Source: Bacteroidales bacterium
GTDB taxonomy: Bacteria > Bacteroidota > Bacteroidia > Bacteroidales > F082
Reading direction: 5' to 3'
DNA: 41,969 nt
Assembly (NCBI GenBank): GCA_029933565.1
Contig: JAOZNY010000002.1
Coordinates: forward strand, 1 to 41,969
Below the pieces are notes generated by a model, which saw only the letters and a program-made list of their open reading frames with translations, searched no databases and was not told the origin of the DNA. Below, one piece after another: positions 8,734 through 17,477 of the stretch (position 1 is its first letter; every line of letters begins with the position of its first letter). A program made the translations under genes and the position numbers.

Positions 8734-8805
8734 GTTGTCAGGTTATCATTTTGTCGTATAACCCGAACACAAAGATAACAATGACAACAATGACAACAAT
8801 GATAA
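8734..8805. repeat. AACAATGAY nonamer array with hairpin potential
   Basis: AACAATGAC, AACAATGAC and AACAATGAT occupy 8777-8803. The upstream TTATCATT (8743-8750), continuing into TTGTC, can pair with the array end (GACAA and AATGATAA). The element starts within ten bases of the S9 peptidase stop codon. A sister array lies at 15100-15183. Confidence 0.6.
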
Positions 8806-8812
8806 TCCCTTC

Positions 8813-11587
8813 CTACTCCTCAAATCCAAATTCCTTACCCTTTTCAATAGCGGGAACTCCAGTCTTCATCCATCTAGGTTCGGGAGCATCTTTAAGGTAA
8901 AAATCAAAAAACTGTTGCATCCTAACTGTAAGGTCTTTCATGTCGGCACGACGTTTAAGGTTGTGGGGCGCACCATTGTAAACCAACATCCAAACGGGTT
9001 TGTCAAGTCTGCGCATGGCATTAAACATTTCAATTCCCTGATACCATGGCACTGCACCATCCTTATCGTTGTGCATCATCAAGAGTGGGGTATTTATTTT
9101 AGGAACAAAAAATAGGGGTGAGTTCAAAATATACAAATCCTGTTTTTCCCATAAGGTACCTCCAATACGACTTTGCGTTTCTTCATACTGAAAAGCACGG
9201 CTGCGTCCTGATCCCCAGCGAATTCCTCCATAAGCAGAAGTCATATTGCTAACAGGTGCACCTGCCATGGCTGCCTTATAAATATCAGTTTGTGTAATAA
9301 TGTAGGCTGTTTGGTAGCCTCCCCAACTCTGTCCCTGTATTCCAATATTATCTTTGTCGATAAAATCAAACTGCTCAATCATTGCCTCTGTACCACTAAC
9401 AATGCAATTGTAGGCACTTGGCCCGGGATAACCTATTTCGTACTTAATGTCAGGTATAAAAATCAAGTATTCGTTGCTGGTGTAGTAAGTAAAGTTGATT
9501 ACTGAACGGATAGGTGCCGGTACATAATGACGGTGTAGCCTGTCGGAAGACCTTTCGTAGAAATAAACCAGCATTGGGTATTTTTTAGTGGGGTCAAAGT
9601 TTTCAGGTTTGTAAAATATTCCCTGCATCTTTTCGCCTTTATAGGTTTTCCAATTCACAAGTTCAGCAGTCCCCCAGTTGAAATCATTTTGTTGAGGATT
9701 GGTTTCTGTAATCTTTTCTATGTTTTTAAAAGTTGTGGTTGAAACATAGAGTTCAGGGAAGTTGGTAAACGATTGCTTTCTCCAGACCAAAATATCATCA
9801 TCCTTTGCCTTTTTTGGCGAAGTAAACATCATGTCTTCCCAAATTAATTGATGAGGTTTCTTCGTTTTTTCCAGAAAGAAATATCCAGATTTTTTGGTTT
9901 TATAGTCAAATGCCGAAAGCAATATATTTTCAGCAATAAATTCTTCTTCCGGATCTAGTTTTACATATCGGAATTTAATATTGTTCCTTCTGCCAAAGCC
10001 ATTTGTTAAATTAATAGGTTTCCTTTTCCCTCTGGGATCAAACATCCACAAATCGTATTTATCGCAAACCACAAGTTGTTCTGTTGAAGTCCAATATGTC
10101 ATCCCGTAAGGGGAGGCTTCGTTGGGAACATCATTTAATTCATTATAAAAATTTACTTTCAGTTGGGCAGAAACATTTTGACTACTTTCTTTTTCAATAT
10201 CATAAACATTCCAACTACTATCGGCAATATTATACCAGGCAACAAAATTTTGATAAGGTGAGAAACTAATGCTTGAAGCTGTTTTTTCAAGAATTAGTTT
10301 GCGTTCGCCATTTGTCCTGTCAATTAAGTAGTAATCGCTATACCAACTTCCATCCCAGGAAGTTTCCTTTTGATATTCTTTATGGCTGTACGCCAGACTA
10401 TAGTTGCTTGTGGCTTTTTTGTTGATTATAACATTTCGCAGATTGCTATCGGCCAGATTAATAACTTTTTTGGAATCAGGAAAATAAACTGAAAGATAAT
10501 TCCTCTTTTTCTCTTTTTTAAGTTCCTTAAGTTGCTGGGGCTGAAGAAGTGGATCTTTCCAGTTCCAAATATCAATGCTTACTTTTTCGTCAGCGGTGAG
10601 TGTGTCTTTTAATTCAGGTTTTGGCTTCTTTCTAATTCCAAAATAAAGTTCCGAACCCGATTCTTTAAAAAAGATCTTTCTATCAGTACTAACACTCATT
10701 CCCTTGGGTAAATTATTGAGAGTATCACCGGAGATATTATTAAGTCCACTTCTATTTATATTTTTGTAAAACAACCCATAGACTTTATTCTTTTTAGCAG
10801 TGTCAGATGAAAAAGTAAATGCAAACTGTTCGCCAAAATTATCAACTGCAATGTTCTCAGAGTGCCCCTCACTTGAGAATATTAGTTTGGTCTTTAGTAG
10901 TTGAGTATTGAATGTGTTTACAAAAACAGAATCGATGCTATCTTGTTTAATTTGGATAAAAGCAATGGCTTTGCCGTTTTCTGAGATGCTGTACTTTTTT
11001 ACACACTCATACCTATGAGAGTAGTTTGTTGCAGGGTTTAGTATTATTAAATTATCACCCTTGTTTTTTTCCTTTGCTTTTATTGTGTCTTGTCTTGCTG
11101 TTGAGTCTTTTTCCTTTTCGTATTCAAGTAGCAAGGCAATAAAATCAGAATTTTCTTTTGCTATCTTAAAACTTTTAAGTCTATTATACTTTGAAATCTC
11201 GCCCGTGTTTAAATTCAAAATACCAACAGAATCTTTTGGTAACTTGTCCTTTTTTACTTTTTTTAATTTTGCAGTTCTTAGAGTATCAAACTGAGGTTTT
11301 ATTTTAAAAACCAGAAAGTTAGAGTTGGGCAAAAACTTTGCCCCATAGCCTCTTTCTATTGAGTCTTTTATTTTGGTTTTGAGATTTTCAACATATAAAA
11401 ATCTATCGCCTTCCTGAGGTGAAATCACGTAACAAAGAAACTTGCCATTGTTAGAAATTTTATATTCTGTAATCGATTTCCATTTGGCGTAATCCTCATG
11501 TGTAAGAGGTTTCTTTCCATCAGCCAATGCTGTTTTAATTGTAATTATGGCAAACAGCATCAATAGGAAGTATTTTCCTTTTTCCAT
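8813..11587 (-). CDS. Exported S9 family serine peptidase (prolyl oligopeptidase superfamily)
   Basis: A 924-residue protein with a signal peptide ending KTALA near residue 22. A long beta-propeller-like N-terminal region precedes a C-terminal alpha/beta-hydrolase domain (about 660-924). The nucleophile is Ser754 in GQSWGGY, with Asp843 in the HNDKDG segment and His875 in GAPHN, giving a complete triad. The length and the WGGY nucleophile elbow place it with the large S9 peptidases of Bacteroidota (dipeptidyl- or acylaminoacyl-peptidase type) rather than classical prolyl oligopeptidase. It probably trims peptides in the periplasm. It is the last of three adjacent exported peptidases and has its own consensus promoter. 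Confidence 0.93.
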   Translation of the reverse strand: MEKGKYFLLMLFAIITIKTALADGKKPLTHEDYAKWKSITEYKISNNGKFLCYVISPQEGDRFLYVENLKTKIKDSIERGYGAKFLPNSNFLVFKIKPQFDTLRTAKLKKVKKDKLPKDSVGILNLNTGEISKYNRLKSFKIAKENSDFIALLLEYEKEKDSTARQDTIKAKEKNKGDNLIILNPATNYSHRYECVKKYSISENGKAIAFIQIKQDSIDSVFVNTFNTQLLKTKLIFSSEGHSENIAVDNFGEQFAFTFSSDTAKKNKVYGLFYKNINRSGLNNISGDTLNNLPKGMSVSTDRKIFFKESGSELYFGIRKKPKPELKDTLTADEKVSIDIWNWKDPLLQPQQLKELKKEKKRNYLSVYFPDSKKVINLADSNLRNVIINKKATSNYSLAYSHKEYQKETSWDGSWYSDYYLIDRTNGERKLILEKTASSISFSPYQNFVAWYNIADSSWNVYDIEKESSQNVSAQLKVNFYNELNDVPNEASPYGMTYWTSTEQLVVCDKYDLWMFDPRGKRKPINLTNGFGRRNNIKFRYVKLDPEEEFIAENILLSAFDYKTKKSGYFFLEKTKKPHQLIWEDMMFTSPKKAKDDDILVWRKQSFTNFPELYVSTTTFKNIEKITETNPQQNDFNWGTAELVNWKTYKGEKMQGIFYKPENFDPTKKYPMLVYFYERSSDRLHRHYVPAPIRSVINFTYYTSNEYLIFIPDIKYEIGYPGPSAYNCIVSGTEAMIEQFDFIDKDNIGIQGQSWGGYQTAYIITQTDIYKAAMAGAPVSNMTSAYGGIRWGSGRSRAFQYEETQSRIGGTLWEKQDLYILNSPLFFVPKINTPLLMMHNDKDGAVPWYQGIEMFNAMRRLDKPVWMLVYNGAPHNLKRRADMKDLTVRMQQFFDFYLKDAPEPRWMKTGVPAIEKGKEFGFEE

Positions 11588-11625
11588 TATTGAATTAGTT
11601 AGGTGCTTATTGTTGTTATTTTTGT

Positions 11626-11633
11626 CAAAAGTA
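11626..11633 (-). promoter_or_regulatory. -7 box TACTTTTG for the S9 peptidase gene
   Basis: A perfect TAnnTTTG match on the minus strand about 38 bases before the ATG, in the 272-base divergent gap shared with the glycogen operon. A TTTTG lies 13 bases further upstream, closer than the usual -33 spacing. Confidence 0.55.
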
Positions 11634-11776
11634 GTACATTTTCTTACAAAACTTGCTATAAAAAATTTATCTGTTATTGTTTAATTAAAATTTCCTCAAT
11701 CGTTATAGATAGAAGAATAGGCTCAGTAGGTTTGGCAAGGTATTCCAATTTGGATATTAAATTATCATTAATTTTT

Positions 11777-11803
11777 TTTGTTAAGCTGATTATCACTATT
11801 TTG
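11777..11803 (+). promoter_or_regulatory. Candidate promoter of the glycogen operon
   Basis: TTTG (11777-11780) and TATTTTG (11797-11803) lie on the plus strand with a 16-base spacer, about 56 bases before the debranching enzyme start. The -7 element is one base short of the consensus, so this is only a candidate. Confidence 0.35.
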
Positions 11804-11859
11804 CAGTTAGATTTGCAATTTAGTTCACCAGACTATTAATTTGACTTAACACACATAAA

Positions 11860-13806
11860 ATGAGTTATATAGACTTTGAGAAAAAGCAACTTATCAACCT
11901 AAAGTACTCTCTCGATAGAGAATTGTTGAGGACAAATAGGGTTGGAGGTTACGCAAGTTCCACAATAATTAATACTAATACGAGAAAATACCATGGGCTT
12001 TTGGTTGTGCCCCAACCTTTGATTGATGATTTAAACCACGTGCTTTTATCAACGGTTGACGAAACTTTAACTGTTAATGATTTCGATTTTCATTTGAGTA
12101 TGCGTATGTACCCCAATGGGAATTACGATCCCAAAGGCCATAAATATATTAGGGATTTCAAATCAGACCCAAATCCGAAATTAGTTTACAGGCTAGGACA
12201 AACTATATTTACAAGAGAATCTATTTTTGCAGAAAATGAAAACAGAATACTTATCAGGTACACACTTGAAGATAGTCTGGCTGAGAGTGTTACCCTAAAG
12301 TTAAAACCATTTTTGGCTTATCGTAATGTGCATTCCCTATCAAAGGCAAATACCTGGGTGGAGAGTAAATATACTTCAGTGGCCAATGGTGCAAGCTGGC
12401 AAATGTATCGGGGCTATTCAAAAGTGTTTATGCAATGTTCCAAAAATGCAAAATATACACATGTTCCCGATTGGTACTATAATATCGAGTATTTAAGGGA
12501 AGCCGAGAGAGGTTATGAATGCAAGGAGGACTTATTTGTACCGGGTGCTTTTGAGGTAAATATTAAAAAAGGCGAATCGGTTGTTATCTCGGTAGGGCTT
12601 GAAGAAAAAACACCTTCTACATTTAAAAGGCAGTTTACTGCTGAGATTAAAAAAAGGACTTCGCGCGATAATTTTGAAAATTGCCTTCTAAATGCTGCCG
12701 ATGAGTTTTTTGTTACTTTCAATAAGAATAAGGAAATAATAGCAGGCTATCCGTGGTTTGGGAGATGGGGTCGCGATACTTTCATTTCATTGCCGGGACT
12801 TGCACTTAGTCGTGGCGATGTTAAGTCTTTTAAGGCTGTAATGAAAACAATGTTGTCAGAACTAAAAGATGGTCTCTTTCCCAATGTTGGACATGGTAAA
12901 CAGTTAGCCTTTAATTCTGCCGATGCTTCACTTTGGTTTTTCTGGGCAATTCAAAATTATGCTGAAGGCCTGAAAAACAAAGCCCCGATTTGGAAAGAAT
13001 ATGGCAAAGCCATGAAGCAAATTCTAAGGAGCTATAAAAAAGGCACACTTTATAAGATTAAGATGCACGACAATGGTCTGGTTTGGCAAGGTGAGCAGGG
13101 TAAAGCCCTTACATGGATGGATGCAATTGTTCATGGCAAACCTGTTACACCACGAACCGGTTACGCCGTGGAAATAAATGCTCTTTGGTATAACGCAATT
13201 AAGTTTAGCCTCGAAATTGCAGATTTAGCTGGTGATAAAACTTTTGTTAAAGAGTGGGCAAAATGGCCTCAAATTATAGAAGATTCTTTTGTGAATATTT
13301 TCTGGGATTCGGATAAAAGGTATTTAGCCGATTTTGTAAATGGTGATTATAAAAACTGGGATGTCAGACCAAATATGATTTTTGCAGTTTCGTTGCCTTA
13401 CAGCCCAATAAGCGAAAATAAACAACATGGGGTTTTAGATGTAGTTCAGGCCGAATTACTTACGTCACGAGGATTAAGAACTTTGTCTCCAAAAAATGAT
13501 GCTTACAATGGTTCCTATTCAGGAGATCAAAGTAGTCGCGATCTGTCTTATCATCAAGGAGTTGTTTGGCCGTGGCTTTTGGGTGCTTTTGCTGATGCTT
13601 ACATAAAATTGCAGGGTGAGAGTGGTAAATCGTTGATAGAAAATCTTTATAAAGGATTTGAAAAAGAAATGAATAAAGATGGTATAGGCACAATTTCTGA
13701 AATTTACGAAGGTGATCCACCATTTCATGGTAAGGGTGGTATTTCGCAAGCGTGGAGTGTTGCAGAATTGCTCAGGATTAATAAAATGATAAAAGCAAAA
13801 AAATAG
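11860..13806 (+). CDS. Glycogen debranching enzyme (amylo-alpha-1,6-glucosidase type)
   Basis: A 648-residue protein with the two-domain architecture of bacterial/archaeal debranching enzymes. The N-terminal beta domain (about 1-270) includes the YHGLLV motif. The C-terminal (alpha/alpha)6 catalytic domain (about 280-648) has the conserved GRWGRDTFISLPG segment (Asp306) and the HGKGG/SQAW blocks near the end. It hydrolyses alpha-1,6 branch points of glycogen or limit dextrins. There is no signal peptide, so it is cytoplasmic. It is the first gene of a three-gene plus-strand run; the GT4 gene starts eight bases after its stop. The gene order debranching enzyme-GT4-GH57 is known from other Bacteroidota, which supports a role in storage-glycogen turnover. 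Confidence 0.93.
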   Translation: MSYIDFEKKQLINLKYSLDRELLRTNRVGGYASSTIINTNTRKYHGLLVVPQPLIDDLNHVLLSTVDETLTVNDFDFHLSMRMYPNGNYDPKGHKYIRDFKSDPNPKLVYRLGQTIFTRESIFAENENRILIRYTLEDSLAESVTLKLKPFLAYRNVHSLSKANTWVESKYTSVANGASWQMYRGYSKVFMQCSKNAKYTHVPDWYYNIEYLREAERGYECKEDLFVPGAFEVNIKKGESVVISVGLEEKTPSTFKRQFTAEIKKRTSRDNFENCLLNAADEFFVTFNKNKEIIAGYPWFGRWGRDTFISLPGLALSRGDVKSFKAVMKTMLSELKDGLFPNVGHGKQLAFNSADASLWFFWAIQNYAEGLKNKAPIWKEYGKAMKQILRSYKKGTLYKIKMHDNGLVWQGEQGKALTWMDAIVHGKPVTPRTGYAVEINALWYNAIKFSLEIADLAGDKTFVKEWAKWPQIIEDSFVNIFWDSDKRYLADFVNGDYKNWDVRPNMIFAVSLPYSPISENKQHGVLDVVQAELLTSRGLRTLSPKNDAYNGSYSGDQSSRDLSYHQGVVWPWLLGAFADAYIKLQGESGKSLIENLYKGFEKEMNKDGIGTISEIYEGDPPFHGKGGISQAWSVAELLRINKMIKAKK

Positions 13807-13813
13807 AGGGAAT

Positions 13814-15094
13814 ATGAGAATACTAATGTTCGGTTGGGAGTTTCCCCCACATATAACAGGTGGCCTTGGAACAGCATGTTTTGGGCTTACCAAAGGCCTT
13901 GCTAAGCACAATGTTGAAATGTTGTTTGTAGTACCTAAAGCATATGGCGATGAAGATGAACAAGCTGTAAGGATAGTCAATGCAAGCGATCTTACATTCG
14001 ATCTTAAGGATGAGGAATACAAAGAGTTTTGGTCGCGTGTAAAATATATGGAGATTGGTTCCAGCATAATTCCTTATGTCGATCCTGTAGAATTTACAAA
14101 GGTGATGGAAGATAAAAAGAAAACAGGAGAAGAATACACTAGCAATGTTTTTTCTAAGAACTATAAGTTTTCGGGAAAATACGGTACCAACCTCATGGAA
14201 GAAGTTGCTCGCTATGCATTAATTGGTTCCGGTATTGCTGCCAAAGAAGATCATGATCTTATTCACGCACACGATTGGCTGACTTATCCTGCCGGGATTG
14301 CTGCCAAAAAAGCATCGGGCAAACCGCTAGTGGTTCACATGCACGCAACAGAGTTTGATAGAACAGGAGGTAATGTAAACCAGGTTGTTTACGATATGGA
14401 ACGTGAAGGTATGGAAGCCGCCGACCGTGTGATAACTGTTAGCAACCTAACTCGCAAAATTGTAATTGAAAAATATGGCATTGATCCAGGTAAAGTTATA
14501 ACGGTTCATAATGCTGTTGACCAGGATGTGGTTGGTGAGATTGCAGAGATGAAAAAGAGAATGAAAGAAAAGGTAGTAACTTTTCTTGGTAGGGTTACCT
14601 TTCAAAAAGGTCCTGAATATTTCATTGAGGCAGCTTATAAAATTTTACAAAAAGATAATAATGTGCGTTTTGTTATGGCCGGATCAGGCGATATGCTTAA
14701 TAAAATGATCGAAAGGGTTGCTCATCTGCGAATAGCAGACAAATTTCACTTTACAGGATTTTTGAAAGGTGATGATGTTACAAATATGTTTGCTTTGAGC
14801 GATGTATTTGTAATGCCTTCAGTTTCGGAGCCATTTGGAATTGTTCCACTTGAAGCCATGAGGTCGAACGTGCCGGTGGTTATTTCTAAGCAATCTGGCG
14901 TAGCCGAAATATTGAATCATGCACTTAAAATTGATTTCTGGGATGTGGATGCCATGGCCGATTCAATTTATGGACTTTGCCATTATAAAGGTCTTTCAGA
15001 TATGTTTAAAACACATGGTAAAATTGAAGTTGAAAACCTAAAATGGGAAAATGCAGCTTTAAAAGTAAAACATGTTTATGAAAGCGTACTTTAA
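13814..15094 (+). CDS. GT4 family glycosyltransferase (glycogen synthase-like)
   Basis: A 426-residue GT-B fold glycosyltransferase. The N-terminus has the WEFPPHITGGLGT motif typical of ADP- or UDP-glucose-dependent alpha-glucosyltransferases. The donor-binding E-x7-E motif is visible as EPFGIVPLE (Glu339 and Glu347). The C-terminal GT4 domain begins around residue 250 (VVTFLGRVTFQKGPEY). It starts eight bases after the debranching enzyme stop with GAGGGA as a plausible ribosome site, so the two are probably co-transcribed. Family members in this context extend alpha-1,4-glucan chains. The exact donor and whether it primes or elongates cannot be judged from sequence. It is a different class from the GT3 domain encoded at 18256. 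Confidence 0.9.
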   Translation: MRILMFGWEFPPHITGGLGTACFGLTKGLAKHNVEMLFVVPKAYGDEDEQAVRIVNASDLTFDLKDEEYKEFWSRVKYMEIGSSIIPYVDPVEFTKVMEDKKKTGEEYTSNVFSKNYKFSGKYGTNLMEEVARYALIGSGIAAKEDHDLIHAHDWLTYPAGIAAKKASGKPLVVHMHATEFDRTGGNVNQVVYDMEREGMEAADRVITVSNLTRKIVIEKYGIDPGKVITVHNAVDQDVVGEIAEMKKRMKEKVVTFLGRVTFQKGPEYFIEAAYKILQKDNNVRFVMAGSGDMLNKMIERVAHLRIADKFHFTGFLKGDDVTNMFALSDVFVMPSVSEPFGIVPLEAMRSNVPVVISKQSGVAEILNHALKIDFWDVDAMADSIYGLCHYKGLSDMFKTHGKIEVENLKWENAALKVKHVYESVL

Positions 15095-15099
15095 AAAAA

Positions 15100-15183
15100 T
15101 TATCAGTTTATCGGGTTGTCAAGTTTCAAACTAATACAGTTAACAACGACAACAACGATAACAACGACAACAACGATAACAAT
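15100..15183. repeat. AACAACGAY nonamer array with hairpin potential
   Basis: AACAACGAC and AACAACGAT alternate as two perfect 18-base units (15142-15177), followed by AACAAT. The upstream TTATCGGGTTGTC (15108-15120) is nearly the reverse complement of the array's GACAACAACGATAA. The element fills the gap after the GT4 stop codon, matching the arrangement at 8734-8805. Confidence 0.65.
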
Positions 15184-15197
15184 ATAATACATAAAAT

Positions 15198-16775
15198 ATG
15201 AGGTCAATTTGTTTTTATTTTCAGGTACATCAGCCATATAGGTTGAGGAATTATAGATTTTTCGATATTGCTGACAAACACGATTATTTCGACGAATATA
15301 ATAACAGTTTTATTATGAGGAAGGTAGCAAGGAAAAGTTATCTTCCCATGAACCAATTACTATTGGAACTGATAAATGAGTATGGATCTGCTTTTAAGGT
15401 TAGTTTCTCTATTTCCGGAACTGCTCTCGATCAGTTTGAGCAGTACGCACCCGACGTACTTGAGAGTTTTAAGCGTTTGGCTGAAACGGGAAATGTTGAG
15501 TTTTTAGCAGAAACTCAGGCCCATTCTCTTGCTGCCTTGAAGAGCAAAACAGAGTTTCAGCGTCAGGTTAAAATGCATACAGATACCATTGAAAGACATT
15601 TTGGTAAGAAGCCTACAACATTTAGGAATACCGAGTTGATTTATTCGGATAGGATAGGTGAAATGGTTGCAGATATGGGTTATAAACTTATGCTAACCGA
15701 GGGTGCTAAGCATATTCTTGGCTGGAGAAGCCCTAACTTTATGTATGCTAATTCAATTCGTCCCGAATTAAAACTCTTGCTTAAGAATTATCGACTTAGC
15801 GATGATATTGCTTTCCGCTTTTCAAAGCAGGATTGGGAAGGCTTTCCGCTTACAACTGATAAGTTTGTTGACTGGTTAAATCAGGCTGATGCAAATGAAG
15901 AGGTGATAAACTTATTCATGGACTATGAAACTTTTGGAGAGCACCAGTGGGAAGAAACCGGAATATTTGATTTTATGCGCGCTTTGCCAGGAAGAGTATT
16001 CTCGCATTCCAACTTTGGTTTTGCTACTCCCAGTGAACTTGCTGAGAAGTTGCAGCCTGTTGCACCTATTCATGTGCCAACTGAAATTTCGTGGGCCGAT
16101 GAAGAACGCGACCTTACCGCCTGGCTTGGCAACGACCTTCAGGATGAGGCTTTCGACAAACTTTATGCATTGAAAGATAAAGTACAACAATGCGAAGATC
16201 CTCAGATTTGGAAAGACTGGCTCTATTTGCAGACTTCCGACCATTTTTATTATATGTGTACCAAGTGGTTTTCTGATGGTGATGTGCATAAATATTTTAA
16301 CCCCTACGGAACACCCTACGATGCTTTTATTAACTATATGAATGTTCTTTCCGATTTTATTATCCGAGTGGAGGAAAATACAAAACTTGGAAAAGGCGAT
16401 TTTGTAGAAATGAAAGATGCTGCTAGTGAATTGGCTGAAAAGGCTGAAAAAGTTGTAAAAAAGGCTGCCAGACAGGCTAGTAAAAAAGTAAAGAAATCTT
16501 TTGAAAAGGGTAAGGATATCAAATTTGATGATATTAAAGATATGTCGAATGCATCAGTCAAAAAACTTTTGAAAGATGTAGATGTTGAGCAGCTTACAAT
16601 TGCTTTAAAAGATGCAGAAAAAGAACTGACGGAAAAGGTTATCCCTAATCTGAGTGCTAAAGCCAAAAAGAAATTCGATGAGATGAATACCGAAATGAAG
16701 ATCAAAAAATCGGATATCAAAAAGTACCAGAAAAATATTGAGGATAAATTAAAAGATATTTTTGGAAAGAAATAA
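15198..16775 (+). CDS. GH57 alpha-amylase/glucanotransferase with FliG-C-like C-terminal domain
   Basis: A 525-residue cytoplasmic protein. Residues 1-400 are a GH57 (beta/alpha)7 domain. HQP is near the N-terminus, the likely nucleophile Glu146 lies in RNTELIYSD, and the likely acid Asp242 lies in MDYETFGEHQW. GH57 enzymes hydrolyse, transfer or branch alpha-glucans. Residues about 405-441 form a Lys/Ala-rich helix. Residues about 443-522 resemble the C-terminal domain of the flagellar switch protein FliG (see findings); this is unexpected because no flagellar genes are near. It ends the debranching enzyme-GT4-GH57 run, 103 bases after the GT4 gene with a repeat array between. The GH57 assignment is secure; the tail assignment is by eye. 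Confidence 0.92.
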   Translation: MRSICFYFQVHQPYRLRNYRFFDIADKHDYFDEYNNSFIMRKVARKSYLPMNQLLLELINEYGSAFKVSFSISGTALDQFEQYAPDVLESFKRLAETGNVEFLAETQAHSLAALKSKTEFQRQVKMHTDTIERHFGKKPTTFRNTELIYSDRIGEMVADMGYKLMLTEGAKHILGWRSPNFMYANSIRPELKLLLKNYRLSDDIAFRFSKQDWEGFPLTTDKFVDWLNQADANEEVINLFMDYETFGEHQWEETGIFDFMRALPGRVFSHSNFGFATPSELAEKLQPVAPIHVPTEISWADEERDLTAWLGNDLQDEAFDKLYALKDKVQQCEDPQIWKDWLYLQTSDHFYYMCTKWFSDGDVHKYFNPYGTPYDAFINYMNVLSDFIIRVEENTKLGKGDFVEMKDAASELAEKAEKVVKKAARQASKKVKKSFEKGKDIKFDDIKDMSNASVKKLLKDVDVEQLTIALKDAEKELTEKVIPNLSAKAKKKFDEMNTEMKIKKSDIKKYQKNIEDKLKDIFGKK

Positions 16776-16820
16776 GATAGCTCTTCAAAAAGCATTTTTT
16801 TTGGGTTCACGCAACGACGC

Positions 16821-16858
16821 AAAGGCGCAACGAAAAATAATAAAATCGTTGCGCCTTT
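16821..16858. terminator. 13-bp perfect hairpin after the GH57 gene (terminator or REP-like)
   Basis: AAAGGCGCAACGA (16821-16833) pairs perfectly with TCGTTGCGCCTTT (16846-16858) around a 12-base AT-rich loop. The flanking CACGCAACGACGC (16808-16820) repeats the same word. The lack of a long T run makes it as much a dispersed palindromic repeat as a terminator. A partial copy (CGTTGCGTGAAAA) occurs at 40131-40143. Confidence 0.6.
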
Positions 16859-16887
16859 ACTTAAAGTTTTTCAAAACCAAAATATAG

Positions 16888-17391
16888 ATGTCAGCATCGA
16901 AGCAACCAAAAATAGCACTCAAACCTGAACTGACAGATAAACTGCTGGATTTTGTTTTACTCTTTTCGTTGGTAGTAATTGCAGTTGTTACTATTATTGG
17001 TTTTGTAATTCTTCCCATTGAAGTTCCGTTTAAATTTGATGGTAGCGGGAATGTAATTTCCTATGGGAGTAAGTTTGTTTTGCTGATAAATCCTGTTTTA
17101 GCCTTTATTCTGGCATTTACTTTAAGATGGTTGATTAACTATCCCCACATATTTAATTATTCCTACAAAATAACAAAACAAAATATAGAGGCTCAATATC
17201 GCCTGGCCCAAAGGCTGATAATGGCTATAAACATAGTTGAAACTTGGTTGTTTGCCTACCTTGCAATTGTCGGCTTGATTTCGGCTAAGCAACTACACTC
17301 TGTTTCCGATATGAAAATTGCTGCTGGGTTTGTTGTGTTGATTTTCGTGCTTATTGGTTTTTATTTTAAGAGGGCTAAGGCTTTGAGATAA
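16888..17391 (+). CDS. Small DUF1648 membrane protein
   Basis: A 167-residue protein with four predicted transmembrane segments (about residues 22-46, 65-84, 108-130 and 140-160). Between the first two lies the DUF1648 signature: a Pro-containing strand (LPIEVPFKFD) followed by GSGNVISYGSK, matching the family pattern of a Pro, a (H/K)F and a G-x-x-(D/N) turn. DUF1648 proteins include SdpI-like immunity factors and many of unknown role. Nothing nearby suggests a peptide toxin, so I assign no function. It follows the GH57 gene after a strong hairpin and is likely transcribed on its own. Membrane location is confident. Confidence 0.75.
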   Translation: MSASKQPKIALKPELTDKLLDFVLLFSLVVIAVVTIIGFVILPIEVPFKFDGSGNVISYGSKFVLLINPVLAFILAFTLRWLINYPHIFNYSYKITKQNIEAQYRLAQRLIMAINIVETWLFAYLAIVGLISAKQLHSVSDMKIAAGFVVLIFVLIGFYFKRAKALR

Positions 17392-17408
17392 TATAAACTT
17401 TAATTACC

Positions 17409-17416
17409 TATATTTG
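17409..17416 (+). promoter_or_regulatory. -7 box TATATTTG for the RelE-type toxin-antitoxin pair
   Basis: A perfect TAnnTTTG match about 60 bases before the antitoxin ATG. No clear -33 TTTG is seen at the right distance. Confidence 0.5.
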
Positions 17417-17477
17417 TATTATTAAGAATACGTGATTTAAAAACATAGAAGGCATATTTATAATAAAACACAATATT

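Noticed and set aside
15142..15177. CRISPR-like array
   Set aside because: Units are 9 or 18 bases, contiguous and without spacers, and no cas genes are near.
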